From Leisingera daeponensis (GTDB lineage: Bacteria > Pseudomonadota > Alphaproteobacteria > Rhodobacterales > Rhodobacteraceae), in contig NZ_JAHVJA010000002.1 in the NCBI RefSeq assembly GCF_019801465.1, positions 669,415-733,414 on the forward strand: 64,000 nucleotides of DNA, in the 5' to 3' direction. Below are positions 53,333 through 62,722 of the stretch, in pieces (positions within the stretch are counted from its first letter, which is position 1; each line of letters starts with the position of its first letter). A program made the position numbers and the translations under genes. Below the pieces are notes generated by a model. The model was not told the DNA's origin, ran no database searches, and worked only from the letters and a program-made list of their open reading frames with translations.

Positions 53333-54769
53333 ATGTTTTCCAAGTACAAGAAACAGGCCGCCAAGCCCGCAGTACCGGCGCCGGAACCGGTTGCGGCCCC
53401 TTCTGCCGCGGCCAAGCCAGCCGCCAGTCTGCGGCGCCCTGTCCAGCGCAAAGCTGCCGAAGCGCAGCCGATGGACAAGGAGCGCAAACGCAAGGAACGG
53501 CTGAGCGAAATCAAGATTCAGCTGCACCGGGAGCTTCTGGAGAACCTGAACCTTTCTGCTTTGGAACGCGCCGGCGAAGCCGAACTGCGCTCCGAGATCT
53601 CCACTATCGCAACAGAGATCCTGGCCGAAAAGAGCATCGTTCTGAACCGCGAGGACCGGCAGCAGCTTAACAAGGAGCTTTACGACGAGGTCACCGGCCT
53701 CGGACCGCTGGAAGCGCTGCTGCAGGATGACTCGGTCAGCGATATCCTGGTGAATGGCCCGCATCAGATCTTTGTCGAGCGCAGCGGCAAGCTGGAGCTT
53801 TCCGACATCGCCTTCAAGGATGAAAAGCACCTGATGCGGATCATCGACAAGATCGTCTCTGCCGTGGGGCGCCGCGTCGATGAATCCAATCCTTATGTGG
53901 ACGCCCGCCTTGCAGACGGCTCCCGCTTCAACGCGATGGTGCCGCCGATTGCGGTGGACGGGTCTCTGGTCTCCATCCGGAAGTTCAAAAAAGACAAGCT
54001 GGGTATCGACGATCTTGTGAATTTCGGCGCCTTCACCGAGGAAATGGCTGCATATATGCAAGCCGCGGTATCGACCCGGCTGAACGTTATTGTCTCCGGC
54101 GGCACCGGTTCCGGTAAAACCACAACGCTGAACGCGCTGTCTTCCTTCATCGACAACTCCGAACGCATCCTGACGATCGAGGATACGGCGGAACTTCAGC
54201 TGCAGCAGACCCATGTGGGCCGAATGGAAAGCCGCCCGCCGAACGTCGAGGGCAAGGGCGAAGTATCGCCGCGCGACTGCCTGAAAAACGCGCTGCGGAT
54301 GCGCCCCGACCGCATCATCGTGGGCGAGACCCGCGGCGAGGAGGTGATCGACATGCTGCAGGCGATGAACACCGGCCACGACGGCTCGATGACGACGATC
54401 CACGCCAACTCTGCCCGCGACGGCATCTCGCGGCTGGAGAACATGATTGCGATGGCCGGCATCGAAATGCCGATCAAGGCTGTGCGCAGCCAGATCGCAT
54501 CGGCGGTGAACCTGATCGTGCAGGCCTCGCGCCTGCAGGACGGCTCGCGCCGGATGACCTCGATCACCGAAATCACCGGCATGGAAGGCGACGTGATCTC
54601 AATGCAGGAAATCTTCCGATTCCAGCGCGTCGGCCTGACCCCGGACAACAAGATCATCGGCCATTTCACCGCCACCGGCGTGCGCAGCCACTTCTCAGAG
54701 CGCTTCCGCCTCTGGGGGTACGACCTGCCGGCTTCGATCTATGAACCCACTGTGATGGAGAAGCGCTGA
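53333..54769 (+). CDS. cpaF: Pilus motor ATPase TadA/CpaF
   Basis: This 478-residue secretion ATPase powers Flp pilus assembly. After an Ala/Pro-rich N-terminus (about 1-45) come the N-terminal domain (about 60-200) and the RecA-like core. The core has Walker A VSGGTGSGKTTTLNAL near residue 260, an Asp box ILTIEDTAELQLQ near 283, Walker B region MRPDRIIVGETRGEE near 325 and the His box TGHDGSMTTIHANS near 350. Its stop overlaps the tadB start by one base (TGATG). Confidence 0.97.
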   Translation: MFSKYKKQAAKPAVPAPEPVAAPSAAAKPAASLRRPVQRKAAEAQPMDKERKRKERLSEIKIQLHRELLENLNLSALERAGEAELRSEISTIATEILAEKSIVLNREDRQQLNKELYDEVTGLGPLEALLQDDSVSDILVNGPHQIFVERSGKLELSDIAFKDEKHLMRIIDKIVSAVGRRVDESNPYVDARLADGSRFNAMVPPIAVDGSLVSIRKFKKDKLGIDDLVNFGAFTEEMAAYMQAAVSTRLNVIVSGGTGSGKTTTLNALSSFIDNSERILTIEDTAELQLQQTHVGRMESRPPNVEGKGEVSPRDCLKNALRMRPDRIIVGETRGEEVIDMLQAMNTGHDGSMTTIHANSARDGISRLENMIAMAGIEMPIKAVRSQIASAVNLIVQASRLQDGSRRMTSITEITGMEGDVISMQEIFRFQRVGLTPDNKIIGHFTATGVRSHFSERFRLWGYDLPASIYEPTVMEKR

Positions 54770-55737
54770 TGGAGTTGAGTTCAGAACCGCTGATCTACGG
54801 CGCGATATTCTTTGGCGTGCTGGCGCTGGTTGAAGGCCTCTACCTGTTCTCTTTTGGCAAATCGATCAGCCTCAACAGCAAGGTGAACCGCCGGCTGGAG
54901 ATGATGGAGAAGGGCAGCAACCGCGAGCAGGTGCTGGAGCAGCTGCGCAAGGAGCTGGGCCAGCATGCCAGGTCGCAGTCGATCCCGCTCTATTCGCTGC
55001 TGTCTGAACGGGCACAGAAAGCGGCCATCGCCTTTTCCCCCAAGCAGCTCATCCTGATCATGGCCGGCCTCGCCGGGATCGCCTTTGTCGGTCTCAGCAT
55101 AGGCACAGGCGCACCGCTGCCGGTCCGAATTCTCGGCGCCGTTATCATCGGCGTCGGCGCGGTGTTTTTCTGGGTGAACAAGAAGGCCTCCAAGCGCATG
55201 GCGCTGATCGAGGAGCAGCTGCCCGATGCGGTGGAACTGATGGTGCGCAGCCTGCGCGTCGGTCACCCCTTCACCTCTGCCGTGCAGATCGTCGCCAACG
55301 AGGTCGAGGATCCACTTGCCACCGAGTTCGGCATCATTTCCGACGAATGCGCCTACGGCCGCGATGTCGGCGAAGCGCTCAAGGAAATGGCCGAGCGGCT
55401 CGATATGCAGGACATGCGTTTCCTCGCGGTTGCCGTGACCATTCAGCAGCAATCGGGCGGCAACCTGGCCGAGGTTCTGGCTGGCCTCGCCAAGGTGATC
55501 CGCGCCCGCTTCCGCCTGTTCCGCCGCGTCAAGGCGATCACCGCCGAGGCGCAATGGTCCGGCAAATTCCTGTCCGGCTTCCCGCTGCTGTGCCTCATCG
55601 GCATCCTGGTCAAGGATCCGGGCTATTACGATGAGGTGATTGATCACCCCTGGTTCATCCCCGCCTGTTTTGCAGTGGGCGTGATGCTGACGGCCAACCT
55701 GATTGTCATGCGCGTGCTGACAAACATCAAAGTTTAA
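54769..55737 (+). CDS. tadB: Inner-membrane platform protein TadB
   Basis: This 322-residue T2SS-F-type platform protein has an N-terminal helix (LIYGAIFFGVLALVEGLYLF), a central helix pair (about 95-145) and a cytoplasmic GspF domain with LPDAVELMVRSLRVGHPFTS near residue 155. The last two helices span about 265-315. With TadC it forms the base on which TadA acts. It overlaps tadA by one base. Confidence 0.95.
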   Translation: MELSSEPLIYGAIFFGVLALVEGLYLFSFGKSISLNSKVNRRLEMMEKGSNREQVLEQLRKELGQHARSQSIPLYSLLSERAQKAAIAFSPKQLILIMAGLAGIAFVGLSIGTGAPLPVRILGAVIIGVGAVFFWVNKKASKRMALIEEQLPDAVELMVRSLRVGHPFTSAVQIVANEVEDPLATEFGIISDECAYGRDVGEALKEMAERLDMQDMRFLAVAVTIQQQSGGNLAEVLAGLAKVIRARFRLFRRVKAITAEAQWSGKFLSGFPLLCLIGILVKDPGYYDEVIDHPWFIPACFAVGVMLTANLIVMRVLTNIKV

Positions 55738-55747
55738 GGAGCGGATC

Positions 55748-56731
55748 GTGGATATTGTGACCGGTATTGACGGCTTCCTCACATCTCAGTTCGGCGAGTT
55801 CGGGCCGCTCCTGGCGCTTGGAATTGCGGGCATGTTCATGATCCTGCTGGCGGTGCCGCTGCTGCTGAACCAGCCGGAAGATCCGCTGAAGAAGCTGCAG
55901 AAGAACATCAAGCCCGAAACCCGCGAAACACCGCAGAAGGAGCGCCTGCGGCAATCCAGCCGCAATGAGCAATTGCAGAAATTCGCCAACTTCCTGGAGC
56001 CGCAGAACGCGGACGAACTGTCGGCGATGGAGCTGAAGCTGCGCCAGGCGGGTTATCATTCGAAGGACTCTGTGCGCCTGTTCCATTTCGCGCAATTTGC
56101 TCTTGGCATTCTGGGGCTGCTGGGCGGTCTGTTCTTTGTCTATGTCCTGAAGGCAGATATCGACTACGACGGCCAGCAGATGGCACTGCGCATTATCGCT
56201 CCTGGCGCAGCGGGTTACATGCTGCCGAAATACTGGATCACCCGCCGCATCGGCGAGCGCCAGCAGAAGATCACTGAAGGCTTTCCCGATGCGCTCGACA
56301 TGATGCTGGTCTGCGTTGAGGCCGGCCAGTCACTGGATCAGGCCATTGTGCGGGTTGCCAAGGAACTGCACGCCTCCTTCCCGGAACTGGCCTCGGAGTT
56401 CGAAGTGGTCGCCTATGAGATGAAAGCGGGCAAGGAAAAAGACAAGGTGCTGCGCGACCTGGGCACCCGATGCGGTGTGCAGGATGTGTCCTCCTTTGTC
56501 ACCGTGATGATCCAATCCGCCAGTTTCGGCACCTCGATCGCAGATGCCTTGCGGGTTTATGCCGGTGAAATGCGCGACAAGCGCGTCATGCGCGCGGAAG
56601 AGGCCGCAAACAAGTTGCCCGTGAAGATGACACTTGCCACAATGGGCCTGACGGTCCCGCCCCTGCTGATCATTCTAGTTGGTCCTTCGGTGCAGGGCAT
56701 CATGAACATGGGCAATATGGGACCCCAGTAA
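55748..56731 (+). CDS. tadC: Inner-membrane platform protein TadC
   Basis: This 327-residue T2SS-F-type protein, paralogous to TadB, has an N-terminal helix near residue 20, a second pair near 110-160, and the GspF domain with FPDALDMMLVCVEAGQSLDQ near 180. A C-terminal helix follows (MGLTVPPLLIILVGPSVQGI). The start is GTG, ten bases after the tadB stop with AAGGAG upstream. Its stop overlaps the next start by one base (TAATG). Confidence 0.94.
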   Translation: MDIVTGIDGFLTSQFGEFGPLLALGIAGMFMILLAVPLLLNQPEDPLKKLQKNIKPETRETPQKERLRQSSRNEQLQKFANFLEPQNADELSAMELKLRQAGYHSKDSVRLFHFAQFALGILGLLGGLFFVYVLKADIDYDGQQMALRIIAPGAAGYMLPKYWITRRIGERQQKITEGFPDALDMMLVCVEAGQSLDQAIVRVAKELHASFPELASEFEVVAYEMKAGKEKDKVLRDLGTRCGVQDVSSFVTVMIQSASFGTSIADALRVYAGEMRDKRVMRAEEAANKLPVKMTLATMGLTVPPLLIILVGPSVQGIMNMGNMGPQ

Positions 56732-57321
56732 TGAAAACGGCATCGCGGGCAGCCTCTGCCCGCCTGCTCACGGTAGCGGTTGCCGCCAGCGCCTTCGCGC
56801 TGGCGGCGGCATGTTCGCCGGGCGGGCTGAGACAGGAGAAGGGCAGCCCCTGGGCGCCCGGCGACAACCACCGCCAGCAGGCAGAGGACGGTCTGGTTGT
56901 CGGCCACCGGCTAATGGCCGCAGGCGAGCATGAGCTGGCGCTGGAGGCCTTCACCCGCGCCGCATTGGATCACGGGCTGACGGCTGAGGTGCTCTCGGGC
57001 ATGGGCAGCGCCAAGCTGGGTCTCCGGCGGCTGGGACAGGCCGAAGACCTTCTGCGCCAGGCGGTGGATGCCGATCCGGCCTGGCCGGAACCGATGAACA
57101 ACCTCGGCGTCGCGCTGATGGAACGCGGCAAAACGGCTGAAGCCGTGCAGGTGTTCCAGCGCGCCTATGCGCTCGACAATGGCGAAAGTGACGCAATCCG
57201 CGATAATTTACGTCTGGCCCTCGCAAAACTTGAAAATCCCGCGCATACTGAGCCGCAAAAAGAAGACTACAAATTGGTGCGGCAGGGCGGCGGCAGCTAC
57301 CTGATTCGCGAAGCACCGTAA
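56731..57321 (+). CDS. tadD: TadD-like TPR lipoprotein
   Basis: This 196-residue protein has a lipoprotein-type signal (VAASAFALAAACSPGG, Cys near residue 29) and tetratricopeptide repeats (about 50-165, including AEVLSGMGSAKLGLRRLGQA and PEPMNNLGVALMERGKTAEA). TadD-like lipoproteins help the secretin assemble or stay in the outer membrane. It overlaps tadC by one base and is followed by a second TPR protein. Confidence 0.88.
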   Translation: MKTASRAASARLLTVAVAASAFALAAACSPGGLRQEKGSPWAPGDNHRQQAEDGLVVGHRLMAAGEHELALEAFTRAALDHGLTAEVLSGMGSAKLGLRRLGQAEDLLRQAVDADPAWPEPMNNLGVALMERGKTAEAVQVFQRAYALDNGESDAIRDNLRLALAKLENPAHTEPQKEDYKLVRQGGGSYLIREAP

Positions 57322-57352
57322 CAGAGGCAGAGCAGTAAAAAGGACGCACCAA

Positions 57353-58201
57353 ATGCGCCAGCAGTTTTTCCTATCCGCTTCTCTGGCAGGGGCGCTGGTC
57401 CTGTCGGCCTGCGCGGACAAAGCCGATGAAACCGTGGAACGGGCCTTTCAGGAGGTGAACGTCATCGACGAGAGCAATCTCAATGATGTCATGATGTCGG
57501 TGGCCGATCCGAACGAAGCTGTGGCGCATTTCCAGCGGACGATCAAGACCAGCCCGGACCGGATCGATCTGCAGCGCGGGCTGGCGCATTCGCTGATCCG
57601 CGCCAAGCGCACCACAGAAGGCACCGCAGCCTGGAAGAAAGTGGTGTCGATGAAAGGCGCCACCAGCGAAGACCATGTGCAGCTGGCCGGCGCGCTGGTG
57701 CGCAGCGGCGACTGGGATGCCGCCAAGGCAGAGCTGGACCGGGTGCCGCCGACCCATGAAACCTATGAGCGCTACCGGCTCGAAGCGGTTGTGGCCGATG
57801 CCAACCGGGACTGGAAACGCGCCGACAGCTTCTATGAAATCGCGGTCGGGCTGACCACCACGCCTGCCAAGGTGATGAACAACTGGGGCTATTCCAAGCT
57901 GACCCGCGGCGATTTCGCCGGCGCCGAGCGACTGTTCGGCGAAGCCATCCGCCAGGACCAGCGCCTGTTCACCGCTAAGAACAACCTGGTGCTGGCCCGC
58001 GGCGCGCAGCGCAACTACACCCTGCCGGTGATTCCGCTGGAACAGACTGAACGGGCCCTGCTGCTGCATACGCTGGCTCTGTCAGCAATCAAACAGGGCG
58101 ACGTCAAGACCGGCGAGAACCTGCTGCGCGAAGCGATCGACACCCATCCACAGCACTTCGAAGAAGCCGCACGCTCGCTGGCGGCGCTGGAAAACGGCTG
58201 A
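57353..58201 (+). CDS. Second TPR lipoprotein of the tad locus
   Basis: This 282-residue protein has a lipobox (LAGALVLSACADKA, Cys near residue 20) and several tetratricopeptide repeats (about 60-275, such as HVQLAGALVRSGDWDAAKAE and VMNNWGYSKLTRGDFAGAER). It resembles TadD in plan but is longer. It probably forms part of the same outer-membrane assembly, perhaps as a paralogue with a separate partner. It lies 31 bases after tadD, with AAGGA before its ATG. Confidence 0.88.
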   Translation: MRQQFFLSASLAGALVLSACADKADETVERAFQEVNVIDESNLNDVMMSVADPNEAVAHFQRTIKTSPDRIDLQRGLAHSLIRAKRTTEGTAAWKKVVSMKGATSEDHVQLAGALVRSGDWDAAKAELDRVPPTHETYERYRLEAVVADANRDWKRADSFYEIAVGLTTTPAKVMNNWGYSKLTRGDFAGAERLFGEAIRQDQRLFTAKNNLVLARGAQRNYTLPVIPLEQTERALLLHTLALSAIKQGDVKTGENLLREAIDTHPQHFEEAARSLAALENG

Positions 58202-58204
58202 GCC

Positions 58205-58702
58205 ATGCAGTTCCCGGCCCATGCTGCCCTGTGGTTCCTGCCCTTCGTGCTGCCGCTGTGCTACACGGTGGCGCTGACCGATCTGCGCGGCATGCGCATC
58301 CCCAACTGGGCCGTTGACCTGCTAGCGGTGATCTATGTCATCGTCGGAGCTCTGGTCATGCCCAGCTGGGCAGATTACGGCTGGCATTTGCTGCACCTGC
58401 CGGTTGGAGTCGGCCTGGGTTTCCTGTTCTACGCCGCTGGCGCTGTCGGCGCCGGCGACGCCAAGTTTGCAGGCGCCGCGGCCCCCTTCTTCGCGCTTGG
58501 CGATCTGCGGCTTCTGATGGTCGTCTTTGCCGCCACCCTGCTGGCCGGCTTCACTGCCCACAGGATCGCCAAGCACACCCGCCTGCGGCAACTGGCCCCG
58601 CAGTGGCAAAGCTGGGAAACCGGCAAGAGCTTTCCGATGGGCCTGTGCCTGGGAGCCACGCTCGCGCTTTATCTGGGCTTTGCCGCACACTTCGGCAGCT
58701 GA
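58205..58702 (+). CDS. cpaA: Prepilin peptidase TadV/CpaA
   Basis: This 165-residue membrane aspartyl protease cleaves the Flp prepilin leader. It has about four or five helices and the two catalytic aspartates of the family, in LTDLRGMRIPNWAVD near residue 22 and the GxGD-type motif GAGDAKFAGAAAPFF near 80. It lacks the N-terminal methylase part of PilD, as usual for TadV. It follows the second TPR gene by three bases. Confidence 0.94.
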   Translation: MQFPAHAALWFLPFVLPLCYTVALTDLRGMRIPNWAVDLLAVIYVIVGALVMPSWADYGWHLLHLPVGVGLGFLFYAAGAVGAGDAKFAGAAAPFFALGDLRLLMVVFAATLLAGFTAHRIAKHTRLRQLAPQWQSWETGKSFPMGLCLGATLALYLGFAAHFGS

Positions 58703-58881
58703 CAATCAAGCGAGGCGCCTGCTCCTATGCACCTGGAAAAAACAGAAAGCTGAACGGAATTTCCCGGCGGTTTCGCGGAAAAGCTTCAGCTCTGCCCCGC
58801 TGTTGCCACAGTCCTGAATAGTCTGTTTCCCAACGCCCTGCACACCGGGGCCGAATGTGGATTTCAGGGACAGGCACCGCC
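58703..58881. other. Intergenic region between cpaA and the AAA ATPase gene
   Basis: About 180 bases with no supported gene. The gap, larger than others in the locus, allows a separate promoter for the ATPase. Confidence 0.45.
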
Positions 58882-60189
58882 ATGAACATGCAGAACCTCA
58901 CCGTTGTGGCCCCTCCCGCCCCCAAGGGGCTGGAACAGATGCAGCTGCCGCTGGTGATGATGCGGGACATTCTGCTCAAGACCATTTTCCGCAAGAACGT
59001 GGAAAACGTCACCGAGATCGCCGAAGCCATCTGCCTGCCCTCCTCCGTCACCCAGGAACTGGTCGATATCGCCCGCGAGCAGCGGCTGCTGGAAGCGACC
59101 GGCACGCTGAATGCCAACAGCGGCAACGAGATGGGCTACCAGCTCACCGACGCGGGCAAGGCCCGCGCCCTGGACGCGCTCAGCCAGTCCGAATACTTCG
59201 GCGCCATGCCGGTGCCGCTGGCGGTTTACCGCGAGCAGGTCAAACGGCAGTCCATCCGAAACATTCAGGTGACCCGTGAACAGCTGACAAACGCGATGGG
59301 GCACCTGGTGCTGCCCAACAGCCTGCTGGATCACCTCGGCCCTGCCGTCAGCGCCGGCCGCTCGATCCTGATGTACGGCCCGCCGGGCAACGGCAAATCC
59401 TCGATCTCCAACGGCATCCGCGATGCGCTGGGGGATCACGTCTATGTGCCCCGCGCCATCGAATACTCCGGCCAGGTGATCACCGTCTTCGACCCGATCG
59501 TGCACACCGAAGTCGCGCAGGAGCAGGAGGACCCCAACGCCCTGCGCCGCCGCCGCCGCTTTGACGAGCGCTACGTGATGTGCGAGCGCCCCACCGTGAT
59601 CACCGGCGGCGAGCTGTCGCTGAACATGCTGGACCTGGTCTACAACCCGACCGCACGCACCTATCAGGCGCCGCTGCAGCTGAAATCCACCGGCGGCATT
59701 TTCATCGTCGACGACCTTGGCCGCCAGGCAGAGCCGCCGCAGGCGCTGGTCAACCGCTGGATCGTGCCGCTGGAGGAAAGCAAGGACATCCTGGCGCTGC
59801 AATCCGGCGAGAAGTTCGAGGTCCCCTTCGACACGCTGGTGATCTTTTCCACCAACTTCCACCCGAATGAGATTTTCGACCAGGCGGCGCTGCGCCGGAT
59901 CTTCTTCAAGATCAAGATCGACGGGCCGAACCAGGAAAACTTCCTCAAGATCTTTGCCATGGTGGCCCGCAAGAAGGGCATGCCGCTGGACGAGGCCGCA
60001 CTGGTGCACCTGCTCAAGAAGAAATACCCGACGATCAACAACATCTACGCCAACTACCAGCCGGTGTTCCTGATCGACCAGATGATCTCCATCTGCGAGT
60101 TCGAGGGCATCCCCTACCAGATGTCTCCGGAATTGATCGACCGCGCCTGGGCCAACATGTTCGTCAAGGACGAGCACATCGTGAAGTGA
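58882..60189 (+). CDS. AAA ATPase with N-terminal winged-helix-like domain, next to tad genes
   Basis: This 435-residue protein has an N-terminal region (about 20-105) that reads like a winged helix: MRDILLKTIFRKNVENVTEI, then TDAGKARALDAL. An AAA core (about 140-350) follows, with Walker A YGPPGNGKSSISNGI near residue 170, Walker B GGIFIVDDLGRQA near 275 and a sensor-1 Asn in VIFSTNFHPNE near 325, and then a helical C-terminus. I know it only as a conserved ATPase of unknown role. It sits at the end of the tad locus, but a function in pilus assembly is inference. A GTG nine codons upstream is an alternative start. Confidence 0.85.
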   Translation: MNMQNLTVVAPPAPKGLEQMQLPLVMMRDILLKTIFRKNVENVTEIAEAICLPSSVTQELVDIAREQRLLEATGTLNANSGNEMGYQLTDAGKARALDALSQSEYFGAMPVPLAVYREQVKRQSIRNIQVTREQLTNAMGHLVLPNSLLDHLGPAVSAGRSILMYGPPGNGKSSISNGIRDALGDHVYVPRAIEYSGQVITVFDPIVHTEVAQEQEDPNALRRRRRFDERYVMCERPTVITGGELSLNMLDLVYNPTARTYQAPLQLKSTGGIFIVDDLGRQAEPPQALVNRWIVPLEESKDILALQSGEKFEVPFDTLVIFSTNFHPNEIFDQAALRRIFFKIKIDGPNQENFLKIFAMVARKKGMPLDEAALVHLLKKKYPTINNIYANYQPVFLIDQMISICEFEGIPYQMSPELIDRAWANMFVKDEHIVK

Positions 60190-60258
60190 TTCCAGCCCAA
60201 AGGTTTTTTTGAAAACTTCGGGCAGAACTTTTTAGGAAAGTTTTGCGTCATCCCCTAC

Positions 60259-62685
60259 ATGGAACGGATGAGCAGTTTACCTTCCGCACTCCAGGACTGG
60301 TTCTCCGCCCGCGGCTGGTCCATCCACCCGCACCAGCAGGCGATGCTGGCGCGGGCTCAGGATTCCTGCACCCTGCTGATCGCCCCCACTGGCGGCGGCA
60401 AGACCATGGCCGGGTTTCTCCCGACCTTGGCGGAACTGGCTGGTGGCAGCCACGAAGGCCTGCACACGCTCTACATCTCCCCGCTCAAGGCGCTGGCAGC
60501 CGACATCAAGCGCAACCTGCGCACCCCGGTTGAGGAGATCGGCCTGCCCATCCGCATTGACGACCGCACCGGCGACACGCCAGCCTCCCGCAAAAGACGC
60601 CAGCGCGCCGACCCGCCGCATATCCTCCTGACCACGCCCGAAAGCCTCGCCCTGCTCACTTCCTACGAGGACGCAGCCCGCATCTTTAAAGGCCTGCAGC
60701 GGGTGGTGGTGGATGAAATCCACGCCCTCGCCGAAAGCAAGCGCGGCGATCAGCTGATGCTGGCGCTGGCGCGGCTGCAGACGCTTTGTCCTAATCTGCG
60801 CCGAGTGGGCCTGTCGGCCACCGTGGACGACCCGCAGGCCATCGCCAGCTATCTCGCCCGCCACCCGGACCCCTGCGAGATCGTGCTGGCCGACCCAGGC
60901 CCGGCCCCTGACATAAGGATGCTGGAAACCGCCGAAGCCCCGCCCTGGGCCGGCGGCGGCGCGGCCTATGCGATCCCGGCAGCGATGGCGCAGATCAAGG
61001 CCCACAAGACCACGCTGATCTTCCACAACACCCGCGCCCAGGCGGAGATCTTCTTTCACAACCTCTGGCTCGCCAACGAAGACTCGTTGCCGATCGGCAT
61101 CCACCACGGCTCGCTCGACCGGGTCCAGCGGGAGCGGGTCGAGGCCGCGATGGTCAGAGGCGAACTGCGCGCCATCGTCTGCACCGGCTCGCTGGATCTC
61201 GGCATCGACTGGGGCGACGTGGATCTGGTGATCCAGATCGGCGCGCCCAGGAACGTGAAACGGCTGGTGCAGCGCATCGGCCGCGCCAACCACCGCTACA
61301 ATGCCCCTTCCAAGGCGTTGCTGGTCCCTGCCAACCGCTTCGAGGTGGTCGAGTGCCGCGCAGCGCTGGAGGCCGTGCGCGAGGGTGATCTGGATGGCGA
61401 GCCGCGCGGCCCCGGCCCGCGCGACGTGCTCTGCCAGCACATCCTTGTCGCGGCCTGCGCCGGCCCCTTTGACGCTGACGGGCTCTATGCCGAAGTGACC
61501 CAAGCCGGTCCATACGCCGCCCTCCCCCGCGCCGCATTCGATGCCTGCCTCGATTTCTGCGCCACTGGCGGTTACGCGCTCAAGGCTTACGACCGGTGGC
61601 AGCGCCTGTTGCAGCGCCCGGACGGCAAATGGCAGCTGCGCGACCCGCGCGCCGCCGCCCGCATCCGCATGAACCTCGGCACTATCCAGGACGCCGACCT
61701 GATCAAGGTCCGCCTGAAACACAGCCGCGGCGGCAAGCCGCTGGGCGAGGTGGAGGAAGCCTTTGCCGCCACCCTCACTCCCGGCGACACCTTCCTGATC
61801 GGCGGCCGGACCGTGCGTTACGAGGGCCTGCGCGAAATGACCGTGGAAGTCACCCGCAACCCCGGCCGCAAGCCTAAGGTTGCCGTTTTCTCCGGCACCA
61901 AATTCGCGACCTCCACCCAGCTCAGCGCCCGCATTCTGGCTATGTTCAGACAGGACAGCTGGCCCTCGCTGCCCCGTCACACCGCGGATTGGCTGGAGCT
62001 GCAGCGGGAAGTCTCCGAACTTCCCCGCGCCGGGCGGCTGCTGATCGAAAGCTTCCCGCACGACAGCCGCGAGCACATCTGCATCTACGGCTTTGCCGGC
62101 CGCAACGCGCAGCAGACGCTGGGTCTTCTGCTGACTAAGCGGATGGAGGAGCTGGGGCTTGATCCCCTGGGTTTTGTCGCGACCGACTACGCCACCCTGA
62201 TCTGGGGGCTGCAAGAGGTCACAGACCCTGCCCCGCTGTTCGACCCGCGCGCCTTGCGCGACGGGCTCGAGGGATGGCTGGCGGGCAATGCAGTGATGAA
62301 ACGCGCCTTCCGCGGCGCTGCCACCATCGCGGGCCTCATCGAACGCAACACGCCCGGTGCGCGCAAGAACGGCCGGCAGGCAACGTTCTCCTCTGACATC
62401 CTTTATGACACGCTGCGCAAATACGATCCTGACCACCTGCTGATGGACATCACCCGCGAAGAGGCCCTGCGCGGGCTGGTGGACTTCGGCCGCATCGAGC
62501 AGATGCTGGCGCGGATCCGGGGCCGCATCACGCTCAGGCGGCTGGAACGGATCTCCCCCCTCGCGGCGCCTTTGCTGCTGGAGGTTGGCAAGGTCCCGGT
62601 CAAGGGCGCGGCGGAGGAAAAGCTGCTGCAGCAGGAAGCCGCAGCGCTGATGCAGCAGTCCGGGCTGGATACGCTGCCGCAATAA
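60259..62685 (+). CDS. Ligase-associated DEXH-box helicase (Lhr-like)
   Basis: This 808-residue superfamily 2 helicase has motif I APTGGGKTMAGF near residue 45, motif Ia SPLKALAADIKR, motif II as VVDEIHAL near 150, motif III LSATV near 190, and the second RecA domain with GIHHGSLDRVQRERVEAAM, GSLDLGIDWGDVDLV and VQRIGRANH. A long C-terminal Lhr-core region follows. It matches the helicase of the ligase-associated DNA-damage-response set, as the adjoining phosphoesterase confirms. It likely unwinds DNA or RNA-DNA in repair. Two ATGs three codons apart leave the start slightly uncertain. Confidence 0.93.
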   Translation: MERMSSLPSALQDWFSARGWSIHPHQQAMLARAQDSCTLLIAPTGGGKTMAGFLPTLAELAGGSHEGLHTLYISPLKALAADIKRNLRTPVEEIGLPIRIDDRTGDTPASRKRRQRADPPHILLTTPESLALLTSYEDAARIFKGLQRVVVDEIHALAESKRGDQLMLALARLQTLCPNLRRVGLSATVDDPQAIASYLARHPDPCEIVLADPGPAPDIRMLETAEAPPWAGGGAAYAIPAAMAQIKAHKTTLIFHNTRAQAEIFFHNLWLANEDSLPIGIHHGSLDRVQRERVEAAMVRGELRAIVCTGSLDLGIDWGDVDLVIQIGAPRNVKRLVQRIGRANHRYNAPSKALLVPANRFEVVECRAALEAVREGDLDGEPRGPGPRDVLCQHILVAACAGPFDADGLYAEVTQAGPYAALPRAAFDACLDFCATGGYALKAYDRWQRLLQRPDGKWQLRDPRAAARIRMNLGTIQDADLIKVRLKHSRGGKPLGEVEEAFAATLTPGDTFLIGGRTVRYEGLREMTVEVTRNPGRKPKVAVFSGTKFATSTQLSARILAMFRQDSWPSLPRHTADWLELQREVSELPRAGRLLIESFPHDSREHICIYGFAGRNAQQTLGLLLTKRMEELGLDPLGFVATDYATLIWGLQEVTDPAPLFDPRALRDGLEGWLAGNAVMKRAFRGAATIAGLIERNTPGARKNGRQATFSSDILYDTLRKYDPDHLLMDITREEALRGLVDFGRIEQMLARIRGRITLRRLERISPLAAPLLLEVGKVPVKGAAEEKLLQQEAAALMQQSGLDTLPQ

Positions 62686-62722
62686 CTCTTGCCAGCCCAG
62701 CTGTGACAGATAAACCCAAGCC

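Noticed and set aside
52844..54403. A 519-codon minus-strand open frame opposite cpaE/cpaF
   Set aside because: It is antisense to two well-identified genes with intact motifs.
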